A stretch of 64,000 nucleotides of DNA from Calditrichota bacterium (GTDB lineage: Bacteria > CLD3). The DNA is taken from NCBI GenBank assembly GCA_008501735.1, contig QQUF01000044.1, forward strand, positions 129,249 through 193,248, read 5' to 3'. Positions 24,933-33,717 of this stretch are shown piece by piece. The notes under the pieces were generated by a model. That model was given only the letters and a program-made list of their open reading frames with translations, did not search any database and was not told the origin of the DNA. The position numbers and the translations under genes are program-made. The first letter of the stretch is position 1; every line of letters starts with the position of its first letter.

Positions 24933-26495
24933 ATGAATAATCTCGAAAATGACAAAACTCAATTAGAGAGTCAGACTCAAGACCAATCTTTATCTCCAAA
25001 GCAAAAGAAAACTGCAAAGAAGAAAAAGAAATCTAAAGAAATAATACTTCCATCTAAAGGCATTGAAACACTATTTCGTAGCTCTTACAGAATGCTTCTT
25101 GATTTAACTTCTCTTGCTGACGGGAAGGCAAATATTATGCTTTCCATTAACAGCCTTTCATTCACAATTGTTGCAGTTGCAGGAAGTTTCATCGTAAATT
25201 CAGAACCTCTTTTATTACTACCGATTTCAGTTTTTCTAATATCGTCGCTTGGTGCAATGATTTTTGCAGTTTTGGCAACTAAGCCAAGAGTTCCACAAAC
25301 CAAAACATCTAAAGAAGAATTAATTACAGGAGACGCTGAATTGCTTTACTTTAAAAATTTTACAGAACTTTCTCAAGAAGAATACGTAAGTGCAACCGAA
25401 AACCTAATGAAAAGTCCTAAGAAAATTTATGAGCAAATGTCGAAAAGCATTTATGGATTAGGTGTTGGACTTACCAAAAAATTTAACCTTCTTGAAATTT
25501 CATTTTCAATTTTTATTTACGGACTTTTCATAACGATAATTCTATTCTTAGGTGTTTTTGGGTTCATTGTTTTAGGACAAAAAGATGCGAATGCAGAAAC
25601 CAAAGATTGGAATAATTTTTCTGAGATTTACGAACCTTCGGCAATTACCCAACTGAAAGACGGCAGATTTTTAGTCATTGAAGATGAAAAGGAACATTCT
25701 CTAAACATTGTAAGTTTGAATACAAATCAAAGATTCTCCTCTCAAAGTATCGAAAGTGAAAATTTGCCTTTTAAAGAAATGCGAAGACTTGATGATTTGG
25801 AAGGACTTGACATAGACAAAAATGGATTCATTTTTGCAATTACTTCACACTCAAGGTCAGGAAAAGGCAAAGTAAAAAGGAACCGAGAAAAATTTTTACG
25901 TTTCAACTTTAATGAAAATCAAATTGAAAATGCTTCGGTTGTTTTGGATTTGAAAAAGCATTTAATCCAAAACCAGAATATTCTAATTGAAGCGGCAGAA
26001 ATCGAAGACGTAAAAAATGACGGTGGTTTGAACATTGAAGGTTTAGCTTTCGACGCAAAAAAAGAAAAATTGTTAGTCGGCTACCGAAGCCCACTTTCAA
26101 ATTCCAAAGCAATAATTTCAACAATCGAAAACCCGACCGAAATTTTTACTCTTGGAGAACAGCCCAAAATCTCACCAAAACTTCAACTGCTCGATTTACA
26201 AGGTGAAGGAATTCGTGGAATGAACTTTGACCAAAAGTTAGGCGGATTTCTGATAATTAGCGGACCTGTTGCTAAGTTAAAAGTCCCTTTCAAGTTGTGG
26301 TTTTGGAATCAAAAAGATGCTCCAAAACCAGTCAAGATTAGAAATTTGAAAAGTCTTGAGCATTCCGAAGGAATTACTTCTGCCAAAATTGACGGTAAAG
26401 AATTTTTGGTAATCGTTAGCGATGACGGAGATTCAAAAGATAAAAAAGGCGGAAGTTACTTAATCGTAAATTACGAAGATTTAATCATTGAATAA
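24933..26495 (+). CDS. fusion of a Pycsar-effector-like membrane domain (PycTM/DUF5706-like) with a DUF3616 domain
   Basis: A 520-residue protein; ATG 24933 has AAGGG just upstream and is preferred to a TTG at 24918. Residues 20-42 are Lys-rich. Residues 43-73 (GIETLFRSSYRMLLDL..LADGKANIMLSIN) match the start of the PycTM domain, the membrane-damaging effector of Pycsar anti-phage systems. Membrane helices lie at about 74-90, 92-114 and 190-215. Residues 222-520 resemble DUF3616, a predicted beta-propeller (DLEGLDIDKNGFIFAITSHS, GKGKVKRNREKFLRF, LNIEGLAFD, LLVGYRSP). The topology puts the propeller outside the cytoplasm. No cyclase gene is adjacent. A -7-like TAGATTTG lies at 24893. hypE follows after 17 bp. 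Confidence 0.75.
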   Translation: MNNLENDKTQLESQTQDQSLSPKQKKTAKKKKKSKEIILPSKGIETLFRSSYRMLLDLTSLADGKANIMLSINSLSFTIVAVAGSFIVNSEPLLLLPISVFLISSLGAMIFAVLATKPRVPQTKTSKEELITGDAELLYFKNFTELSQEEYVSATENLMKSPKKIYEQMSKSIYGLGVGLTKKFNLLEISFSIFIYGLFITIILFLGVFGFIVLGQKDANAETKDWNNFSEIYEPSAITQLKDGRFLVIEDEKEHSLNIVSLNTNQRFSSQSIESENLPFKEMRRLDDLEGLDIDKNGFIFAITSHSRSGKGKVKRNREKFLRFNFNENQIENASVVLDLKKHLIQNQNILIEAAEIEDVKNDGGLNIEGLAFDAKKEKLLVGYRSPLSNSKAIISTIENPTEIFTLGEQPKISPKLQLLDLQGEGIRGMNFDQKLGGFLIISGPVAKLKVPFKLWFWNQKDAPKPVKIRNLKSLEHSEGITSAKIDGKEFLVIVSDDGDSKDKKGGSYLIVNYEDLIIE

Positions 26496-26512
26496 AATTT
26501 TATAAAATCAAA

Positions 26513-27526
26513 ATGTCTTTAGATAAAATTCTACTCGGTCACGGAAGTGGCGGAATTCTTAGCCAAAAATTAATTGATGAAGTTTTTGTTCCTGCATTTT
26601 CGAATTCCAAGTTAAGCCCTTTGAACGACCAAGCAGTTTTTGAATTACCAAAAGGGAAAATTGCCTTCTCAACAGATTCTTTCGTTGTAAACCCTCTTTT
26701 CTTTCCCGGCGGAAACATTGGCGATTTAGCCGTAAATGGAACTGTAAACGATGTTTCGATGTGTGGAGCGGTTCCAAAATTTTTGAGTTGTGGCTTCATT
26801 CTTGAAGTTGGTTTTGAAATCGAAAAGTTAAAAACAATCGTTAATTCGATGACAGAAGCTGCTCAAAAAGCGGAAATCCAAATTGTTACAGGCGATACAA
26901 AAGTCGTCGAACAAAGAGGCAAAGAACCTCAAATTTTCATCAACACTTCAGGAATTGGTGTCCTTCCCGAAGGAATTGAAATTTCTGCTGAAAAAGCACA
27001 AGAAGACGATGTCATAATTTTGAGCGGTTCAATTGCCGAACACGGAATTACAATTCTTTCGCAAAGAGAAGGTTTTGGTTTTGAAATTCCGTTCAGCTCT
27101 GACACTGCTCCTTTGAACAAAATCGTTGCAAAATTAGTGTCTGCAATTCCTGAAATCCACGTTATGCGAGATGCGACAAGAGGTGGAGTTGCAAGTGTTT
27201 TGAACGAAATCGCAGAATCTTCTAACGTTGGAATTAAAATCGAAGAAGAAAAAATTCCTGTCAAAGAAGCTGTTCAGGGCGCTTGTGAAATGCTTGGACT
27301 TGAACCTGTTTACGTTGCAAATGAAGGTTGTTTTGTAATGATTTTACCTGCTAAGCACTCCGAGAAAGCACTTGAAATTTTAAAAAATGATTCTGTTAGT
27401 AAAGACGCTGTAATTTTTGGTAAAGTCGTTTCGGAACACAAAAGAATGGTTTTACTAAGGACTTTTTTAGGCTCAGAAAGAATCTTGCAAAGACTTCAAG
27501 GCGAACAACTTCCACGAATTTGCTAA
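26513..27526 (+). CDS. hypE: hydrogenase maturation protein HypE
   Basis: A 337-residue AIR-synthase-fold protein. It has the N-terminal HGSGG segment, STDSFVVNPLFFPGGNIGDLAV, MRDATRGGVASVLNE and the C-terminal PRIC whose Cys is carbamoylated and dehydrated to thiocyanate. HypE with HypF makes the CN ligands of [NiFe] hydrogenase. No other hyp or hydrogenase genes are in the window, although members are usually clustered. It is not SelD, a separate gene at 58 kb with the same fold. It lies 17 bp after the PycTM fusion gene and is likely on the same transcript. Confidence 0.93.
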   Translation: MSLDKILLGHGSGGILSQKLIDEVFVPAFSNSKLSPLNDQAVFELPKGKIAFSTDSFVVNPLFFPGGNIGDLAVNGTVNDVSMCGAVPKFLSCGFILEVGFEIEKLKTIVNSMTEAAQKAEIQIVTGDTKVVEQRGKEPQIFINTSGIGVLPEGIEISAEKAQEDDVIILSGSIAEHGITILSQREGFGFEIPFSSDTAPLNKIVAKLVSAIPEIHVMRDATRGGVASVLNEIAESSNVGIKIEEEKIPVKEAVQGACEMLGLEPVYVANEGCFVMILPAKHSEKALEILKNDSVSKDAVIFGKVVSEHKRMVLLRTFLGSERILQRLQGEQLPRIC

Positions 27527-27541
27527 TTTTTGGGCATAAAA

Positions 27542-27573
27542 AAACCTGAAAGGTTTTGAAACCTTTCAGGTTT
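27542..27573. terminator. perfect hairpin between convergent hypE and beta-helix gene
   Basis: AAACCTGAAAGGTTT (27542-27556) pairs fully with AAACCTTTCAGGTTT (27559-27573) around two bases, with A/T runs on each side, so it can end transcripts in both directions. The same sequence occurs at 59423-59455, making it a dispersed palindromic element. Confidence 0.75.
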
Positions 27574-27588
27574 AAAATTATTTCCTGA

Positions 27589-27640
27589 GGTTCTCACTCT
27601 AAGTTAGGCTCTCAGTTTACAACTTGTTTCAGTGAGAACC
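27589..27640. repeat. inverted repeat, 10-bp arms
   Basis: GGTTCTCACT (27589-27598) and AGTGAGAACC (27631-27640) are perfect inverted copies separated by 32 bases. It lies in the gap between two convergent genes beside the palindrome above. No transposase is present; function unknown. Confidence 0.5.
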
Positions 27641-27667
27641 TGACCAAGAAGTCAGAAACTCACAAAT

Positions 27668-30631
27668 TTATTTTAAGAAAGTCATTTTGCGAGTTTGGGT
27701 AAAATTACCAGCTTCTAATTTCACAAAATAAATTCCACTTGCAACTGTTTTGTCAGAATTGTCTTTTCCATTCCAATCAAAAACATAAAATGCAGGAGAA
27801 AGAACTTCATTAACAAGAGTTCTTACTTCTTGTCCAAGAGAATTAAAAACTACAACTTTAGTAAATGATTTTTCAGGAATTCCAAATTCAATTTTGGTCG
27901 AAGGGTTGAATGGATTTGGGTAGTTCTGAGAAAGTTCAAATCGCGAAGGAATTGAATTTTTGCTTTCATTAATCCCAGTAAGAACTTCAGCCATTACTCC
28001 GACAGTGTCAGGATTTGTTGGTGCATTGCTAATAATTTGAATTGTTCCTGTAACAACTCCTTGAGTAGTTAGGAAACAAGAAATCTCAACCATTGCAGAA
28101 TCACCACTTGAGATATTAAATGGAGGAGTTACAGGTGAATTTACACTTACGGCAAAAGGAGGTGAAATAATCAAATCTGTTACACCCAAAATTCCGTCAC
28201 CAACATTTTTGATTTTGAGATTTGCAAAAGATGGTGTGCTTTGTTGAATGACTCCGAAATTCACAGAATCAGCAGCTAAAGCAGGACCTCCTGGAAGTGG
28301 AGAAGAAACCAACATATTTCCTGGTGCAGACTCAACATTTGTTCCGTTGATGTCATAAACTATTGTTACAGCATAACTGTACAAGTTTGGGTTCACAACT
28401 GCTCCATCTGTGTAAAATTGGTTAGAACCGCTGTAAACTATATTTCCATTTGTAATTACGTCCATTGCATCAATGCCTTGCCCGTTTAATTTGAAAAGCC
28501 TAAATTCAACAATTGGAGGCGTTGCAATTTGATTAATTGTTTTCTTAACTATTGGTGCAGGAGAAACTGCAGGTTCGACAAAACAACGAATCATTGGAAT
28601 AATTTGTCCATAAAGTGGAGCAAGAGTTTCAATTGGCAGCCAACCTGTTCCTGTTCCTGCTAAAAAGTGTGTATTATTATTGAAAGTAAAAGGAGGAGTT
28701 AAAGTTTCATCTCCACCAAGTGAAATTTTATCAGAACCAATCTGCTCTACACCGATTGCAAATTGTCCACTTCCAATTGCTAAGCCATTTGCGTCAACAT
28801 TAATAAAATCGCCTGTTGTACCTGATTGGTCAAAAGGTCCGAAAGTCTGAATTATATTTCCTGGCTCACCAGAAGCTGTATCAAAGTCATAAATATTAAC
28901 ATTAAATTGTGATGTTGCATTAGCATTATTTTCAATAAAAAGTTTAATCGAATTAAGTTGTGCAGGTCCAGTGATTTGAGTTTGTGTTGCAATATCAAAA
29001 ACTGTTGCAAACGAACCTGGTCCTTGAGTGTTGAGCCCAGGAGGAGAATTTGGAATTCCTGAAGTGTATTCACTTGAACCATCATCGTATTTTAACTCTG
29101 TTCCATTTTCACCAGGAAGTCCCCAAAAAATATCTAAAGTTCCAGGAGCTGGGTCAGCAGCTAAAGTTCCAGCAGCAAAAACACCTAAGAACTCATCTGC
29201 ACCAATGTCAGGGTTATTTGCATCTCTCATTTCTCCGTCTATATCCATTGTTACAGAAGTAATCGGAGTTCCACCTTCTTCAACTTTAGAAAATTTTGTT
29301 GGGTCAATGTGTGCATTATCAATTCCCATAAAATTAGGATTTGTGAAAACGCTATTCGCTTCTAAACTTGTAGCAGCTTGCCAGTCGGAAAGTGTTTTAT
29401 AAGTACTTGAACCAAGTTTTCCAACGTGAGCATTACTATTTCCTGAAGAATAGAGGTAACAGTTATTACTTGCTTCTTGGATAGTGCCATTAGGCTTGTT
29501 AAAACAAATTGCTTCACCTTGAGCTTTTTCAATCATTACAATATTATTTCTAAAAATAACATTTTGTGCTGAGTTATTGAAAAAACCGTAAGCAGCTTGT
29601 GTACCACCAGTTTCGTTAATGTAAATTGTGTTATTATAGTATTCATCACCATTTGAAGCACCAGCAGCGAACATTGCAAGATTTTGACCTGTTGTTTGGA
29701 AATCATAAAGCATATTGTTATAAATCAATTTATGTGCCGTACTTCCACCAAATTGAATTCCACGACCACTGCTTCCCATAATTCCGTGAATCTTATTATT
29801 GTAAATTTCAATTGTGGAACTTGGGTCAGAAAGTAGAACATTAATTCCATAGGTAAGCGAGTTAAATCCGATATCGTGAATATCATTACCATAAATTTTA
29901 GCTGGTTTTTGGTAATAATAATAAATAGCGTATTGCCTTACGTCTGTAATTTCATTGTCATAAATAAAATTTGATGAATCGTAACTTGATGAACTACCAT
30001 TCAGATAGAAACCATAATATGAATTATGAACAGTGTTGTTATGGTAAGAATTGTAATTGTTAGTTAATCCGCCTGACTGAACCTGATTTACAGCTTTAAA
30101 TGTTGATGAATTAGAAGTATCGCTTTGAATATCACAATTCATAATTGTATTGTAAGAAGCACCGCCTGTAATTGTGTAACCATATTTTCCATCTGTACTT
30201 GTCGGAGCAGGATCAGCATCAATCGCATCAAAAACCAAATAACTTCCACCATTAATATTTACGCAAGTGCTTGGAGCACCAGTCAGAACAGGACTTACAA
30301 CAACATTTCCACCACTTCCATCATTTTGAAAAGTGATTGTATTCGTTGCGTCAGCTCCAGTAATTGCAGGAATTCCGTTAGTGCCACCCAGAATCTCACT
30401 GTAAACTCCAGGAACAACATTAAAAACAACCGCTGCTGAAACACCAACTGTTTCCAAATCACTTACAGCACTTGCAAAATCAGTATAATCTCCACCACCT
30501 GCAGGATTAATTGTATAATTTCCTGAAAGTTGTGCGAATGAAGTTGTTACTCCCAAACCCAAAAATACGGCAATTAAACTTGCTTTAGCAATTTTTGAGT
30601 AAAATTTCTTTGAAATAGAATTAAAGTCCAT
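27668..30631 (-). CDS. secreted right-handed beta-helix protein with T9SS sorting domain
   Basis: A 987-residue exported protein. The signal peptide ends SFA (residue 33) before Gln. Residues about 40-480 are parallel beta-helix repeats with Asn-rich turns (NNTVHNSYYGFYLNG, IYDNEITDVRQYAIYYY, YNNKIHGIMG), as in carbohydrate-active or adhesive surface proteins. Residues about 510-800 are beta-sandwich regions (choice-of-anchor-like, then an ASH-like LKIKNVGDGILGVTDLIISPPF). The last 85 residues are a T9SS sorting domain (ELSQNYPNPFNPS..RKMTFLK). GGAGG lies eight bases before ATG. No catalytic residues can be assigned. Confidence 0.85.
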   Translation of the reverse strand: MDFNSISKKFYSKIAKASLIAVFLGLGVTTSFAQLSGNYTINPAGGGDYTDFASAVSDLETVGVSAAVVFNVVPGVYSEILGGTNGIPAITGADATNTITFQNDGSGGNVVVSPVLTGAPSTCVNINGGSYLVFDAIDADPAPTSTDGKYGYTITGGASYNTIMNCDIQSDTSNSSTFKAVNQVQSGGLTNNYNSYHNNTVHNSYYGFYLNGSSSSYDSSNFIYDNEITDVRQYAIYYYYQKPAKIYGNDIHDIGFNSLTYGINVLLSDPSSTIEIYNNKIHGIMGSSGRGIQFGGSTAHKLIYNNMLYDFQTTGQNLAMFAAGASNGDEYYNNTIYINETGGTQAAYGFFNNSAQNVIFRNNIVMIEKAQGEAICFNKPNGTIQEASNNCYLYSSGNSNAHVGKLGSSTYKTLSDWQAATSLEANSVFTNPNFMGIDNAHIDPTKFSKVEEGGTPITSVTMDIDGEMRDANNPDIGADEFLGVFAAGTLAADPAPGTLDIFWGLPGENGTELKYDDGSSEYTSGIPNSPPGLNTQGPGSFATVFDIATQTQITGPAQLNSIKLFIENNANATSQFNVNIYDFDTASGEPGNIIQTFGPFDQSGTTGDFINVDANGLAIGSGQFAIGVEQIGSDKISLGGDETLTPPFTFNNNTHFLAGTGTGWLPIETLAPLYGQIIPMIRCFVEPAVSPAPIVKKTINQIATPPIVEFRLFKLNGQGIDAMDVITNGNIVYSGSNQFYTDGAVVNPNLYSYAVTIVYDINGTNVESAPGNMLVSSPLPGGPALAADSVNFGVIQQSTPSFANLKIKNVGDGILGVTDLIISPPFAVSVNSPVTPPFNISSGDSAMVEISCFLTTQGVVTGTIQIISNAPTNPDTVGVMAEVLTGINESKNSIPSRFELSQNYPNPFNPSTKIEFGIPEKSFTKVVVFNSLGQEVRTLVNEVLSPAFYVFDWNGKDNSDKTVASGIYFVKLEAGNFTQTRKMTFLK

Positions 30632-30751
30632 TCAGATTTCCTCCAGATGACTTTGGTTAAAAATAATTACCTAAATTTTGAAAAGACATACTCTTCAACG
30701 AAGGAATTTATTAACAAATGTGATTAAAATCAACTTGTAATATTTTATTGA

Positions 30752-31165
30752 CTAAAAAACGTAAAGCATTAAATAGATGATAACTCCTGTAATCGAAACA
30801 AATACCCAAATAGGCCAAATCCATTTCATAATTTTAGCGTGCTTTAGAAAGTTATCTTTCCAAGCAAGCCAAACTCCCCAAAGGATAAAAGGAGTCATTA
30901 CTGCGGCAAGAATTATGTGAGGAATTAAAATTGCAAAGTAAACAGGCCGAGTCCAATCCTGTTTTCCATAAGGAACTGAGCCAACGTAATAATGATAGAT
31001 TAGATATGAAATGAGAAAAAAAGTTGAAGAAATCAGAGCCACAGTCATCATCTTTTTGTGTTTCTCTAATTCTCTTTTCTTGACGTAAACAAATCCCAAT
31101 ATCAAAAAGATTGTACTAATCGAATTCAGAATTGCATTTAAAGTTGGTAAGTCTGTAACGCTCAT
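30752..31165 (-). CDS. DUF420 membrane protein (CtaM/YozB-like) of the cox operon
   Basis: A 137-residue protein with four membrane helices. The segments LPTLNAILNSIS, FLISYLIYHYYVG, RPVYFAILIPHIILA and HAKIMKWIWPIWVFVSITGVIIYLMLY are typical of DUF420. The conserved His residues could bind heme or copper. Family members (B. subtilis YozB, S. aureus CtaM) are required for aa3-type oxidase activity. It is the last gene of the cox operon; its start overlaps the sco stop as ATGA. It probably acts in oxidase assembly. Confidence 0.88.
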   Translation of the reverse strand: MSVTDLPTLNAILNSISTIFLILGFVYVKKRELEKHKKMMTVALISSTFFLISYLIYHYYVGSVPYGKQDWTRPVYFAILIPHIILAAVMTPFILWGVWLAWKDNFLKHAKIMKWIWPIWVFVSITGVIIYLMLYVF

Positions 31166-31758
31166 TTTTCGCTTTCGTCAAGAATTAACAGAATATCTCC
31201 GAGAAGTTTTTCAACTTCTTTGTCTTCTGTTCCGTCGTAGTAACCACGAATTTTCATATTTTTATCAACAAGAGCAAACTTCGCACTGTGCATTACAGGA
31301 TCCTCAACCGAACCAATTTTAAAACCTTCAACAGCAAGTTTGTGAATCTTTTCTGTAGCTCCAGTTAAAAAATACCATTTCTCAGTATCTGCTTCGTATT
31401 TACTTGCAAAATCGTCAAGAACTTGCGGCGAATCGGTTTCGGGGTCAACAGAAATTGAAACCATTCGGACATCATTTTCTAACAAATAATTTTTGTGTAA
31501 ATAACTCATTTTATTTGTCATAATCGGGCAGATTCCTGAACAACTTGTAAAAATAAAATCAGCAACCCAAACTTTTCCTTTAAGTGACTCATAAGAAAAT
31601 TCTTTTGCTTTTGAATCGTAAAGCACAAATTCTGGGACTTCTCCCAAAATTGGTAAAACTGGTTCTTTTTTCTCTAAAGATTTTCTCAGCCACAAAGTGG
31701 AAATAATTAGTAAAGCACCAATAACTAAACCAATTCTACGTAATTTTTTTAAGTCCAT
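31162..31758 (-). CDS. SCO1/SenC-family copper chaperone
   Basis: A 198-residue protein with an N-terminal membrane anchor (about 8-24) and a thioredoxin-fold domain outside. The copper site is CSGIC (Cys73, Cys77) plus a distal His in VMHSAKFALVD. SCO proteins deliver copper to, or reduce, the CuA site of oxidase subunit II. It lies between the heme O synthase gene and the DUF420 gene in the cox operon. Confidence 0.93.
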   Translation of the reverse strand: MDLKKLRRIGLVIGALLIISTLWLRKSLEKKEPVLPILGEVPEFVLYDSKAKEFSYESLKGKVWVADFIFTSCSGICPIMTNKMSYLHKNYLLENDVRMVSISVDPETDSPQVLDDFASKYEADTEKWYFLTGATEKIHKLAVEGFKIGSVEDPVMHSAKFALVDKNMKIRGYYDGTEDKEVEKLLGDILLILDESEK

Positions 31759-31767
31759 TAAAGTTCT

Positions 31768-32628
31768 TTAAATTTTAAAATCGAAAACGATTAGGATAAA
31801 CAAAAGTGGTAGGTAAACTAATGAAGCTTTAAATAATTTATCTGCATTAGCAAACGTTTTAGTTTTTACAAAAAGAATTCCAAGTCCAAGAAAAGCAACA
31901 CTTAAAATTACCGCTCCAAATAAGTAAGTTTGACCAGCCATTTCAATAAATGTTGGTAAAGTAGAAACAGGAATCAGCAAAATTGAATACCAAATGATTT
32001 GTCTAAAAGTGCTTTTTCCGTCAGGCTCAATAACTGGAAGCATTTTAAAACCTCCACGAGCATAATCTTCTCTGAACATCCAAGCAAGTGGATAAAAGTG
32101 AGGAAATTGCCAAACAAAAATAATTGCAAAAAGAACCCAAGCTCCAATTTCTAAATCATTAGAAGCAGCAGCCCAACCAATCATTGGAGGAATCGCTCCC
32201 GGAATTGCCCCGATAAAAGTATTCCACCAAGTGTATTTTTTGAGAGGAGTGTAAACCAAAACGTAAAGAAATGCTGAAAGTAAAGCCAAGAAACTAACAA
32301 GCAAATTCACTTTCCAAATCAAAACCGCAAGTCCAACTAAGACCATATTAATTCCGTATTTCAAAGCCTGTGAAGGTGAAATAAATTCTGATGGGAGTGG
32401 TCTGTCTTGAGTTCTGTGCATTTTTGCATCCGCATCGCGTTCCAAATATTGATTCAGAGCTGCTCCGCCTGCTGTTACCAAAGCAATTCCAACGATAGTA
32501 AACATTAAAAGAGGAATAGAATGAATTCCATTTCCACCAAGGAAAAAACCTATTACTGTTGAAATTGTTACAAGTAAAACAATTCTTGCTTTTGAAAGCG
32601 TGAGATAAGCTGAAATAGTTTCTAACAT
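31768..32628 (-). CDS. ctaB: heme O synthase (protoheme IX farnesyltransferase)
   Basis: A 286-residue UbiA-family membrane enzyme. It has the prenyl-diphosphate motif NQYLERDADAKMHRTQDRPLPS (in outline), plus YTPLKKYTWWNTFIGAIPGA and the second aspartate-rich loop region (WQFPHFYPLAWMFREDYARGG), with several membrane helices. It converts heme B to heme O for the oxidase. Its start follows the ctaA stop immediately. Confidence 0.95.
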   Translation of the reverse strand: MLETISAYLTLSKARIVLLVTISTVIGFFLGGNGIHSIPLLMFTIVGIALVTAGGAALNQYLERDADAKMHRTQDRPLPSEFISPSQALKYGINMVLVGLAVLIWKVNLLVSFLALLSAFLYVLVYTPLKKYTWWNTFIGAIPGAIPPMIGWAAASNDLEIGAWVLFAIIFVWQFPHFYPLAWMFREDYARGGFKMLPVIEPDGKSTFRQIIWYSILLIPVSTLPTFIEMAGQTYLFGAVILSVAFLGLGILFVKTKTFANADKLFKASLVYLPLLFILIVFDFKI

Positions 32629-33717
32629 CTAAACAACTTTATTTTGAAGTTTCGAAGTAAATATTTCCGAACTATCGGAATCAGTTAAACCTTTTTTCAA
32701 AGTAAGAGGCAAAGACCTCAGACTTAAAAGAACAGAAATTCCCAACATTGCTGCACCATTTGCAACGTGCAAACTTGTAATGTACGGAGCTTTGTGAGTC
32801 CAAACAGTTAAAGCACCAAGTGTAATTTGTAAAAGCAGAATTCCATCTAAAATGTAAATTATCTTCATAACTTTAGAGTTATTTTTACAAAGTTTAAATG
32901 CTTTGACATTCAAGAAAATCACAAAGAAAAAAATGACTAAAGCCATTGCTCTATGTGTAAAATTTATCGCAACTTTTTCAACCGTAATCGGATAAATTCT
33001 TTCAAAAAGTCCTGGATAAAAATTACTTTGATTCGTCCAAAGCCAATCATTCGCAGTTTGAATCGAAGTAGAATCAAAAGAAGGAATTATCGAACCATTT
33101 GAAAGTGGGAAATCAACAATTGCAAAACCCGAATAAGTATGACGCATTGTTGCTGCAATAATTAATTGAACAAAAACAAGCCCAAACAAAATCAAAGCAT
33201 ATTTTGAAATCGGTGAACCTTCGTTTCCAAACTCTTCTTTTCGAACATTTCTTTCAATCGAGAAAGCATAAGTAAGAATTATCGTAACGGAGAAAAAAGT
33301 TTGTGCTAAAATTCCGTGTGAAACTGAAATCGCAGTTGGCAATAAGTAATGAACAGTAATTCCACCAAGAATTCCTTGAATGATTACCATTACTAAAGCA
33401 ACAAAACCTAATTTTTTGACCCAACTTCGACTTTCGACTTTTGCTATCCAAAATGCTTGGACTAAAACAAAAAAGCCAACTGTTGAAGCAATCAATCTGT
33501 GTCCGTGTTCATAAAAAATTCCACCAACCCATTGGTCAATTGGAAAAGTGAACATAAAGTAGCCGTAAGTGTTGGGCCAATCTGGAACAGATAAACCGGA
33601 GCCTGTACTAGTTACAAGTCCTCCGGCAAAAATTAAAAGAATTGTCGAGAAACAGGTAAGTTTGGTAAATCTTCTTAGCCAAACTTGAGAAACAACATTA
33701 CCAACCGTCGTCTTCAC
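32629..33717 (-). CDS. ctaA: heme A synthase (CtaA/COX15)
   Basis: A 362-residue membrane protein with about eight helices and the four family histidines, in EHGHRLIAS, SVSHGILAQ, NFTHRAMAL and TSLHVANGA. It oxidises the heme O methyl group to make heme A, so the oxidase here is aa3-type. The start lies inside the end of coxB (20-base overlap) and the stop adjoins ctaB, so the three are translationally coupled. Confidence 0.93.
   Translation of the reverse strand: MKTTVGNVVSQVWLRRFTKLTCFSTILLIFAGGLVTSTGSGLSVPDWPNTYGYFMFTFPIDQWVGGIFYEHGHRLIASTVGFFVLVQAFWIAKVESRSWVKKLGFVALVMVIIQGILGGITVHYLLPTAISVSHGILAQTFFSVTIILTYAFSIERNVRKEEFGNEGSPISKYALILFGLVFVQLIIAATMRHTYSGFAIVDFPLSNGSIIPSFDSTSIQTANDWLWTNQSNFYPGLFERIYPITVEKVAINFTHRAMALVIFFFVIFLNVKAFKLCKNNSKVMKIIYILDGILLLQITLGALTVWTHKAPYITSLHVANGAAMLGISVLLSLRSLPLTLKKGLTDSDSSEIFTSKLQNKVV

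Noticed and set aside
26513-27526. The AIR-synthase-fold protein as SelD
   Set aside because: It lacks the N-terminal Cys/Sec motif and has the PRIC end of HypE.
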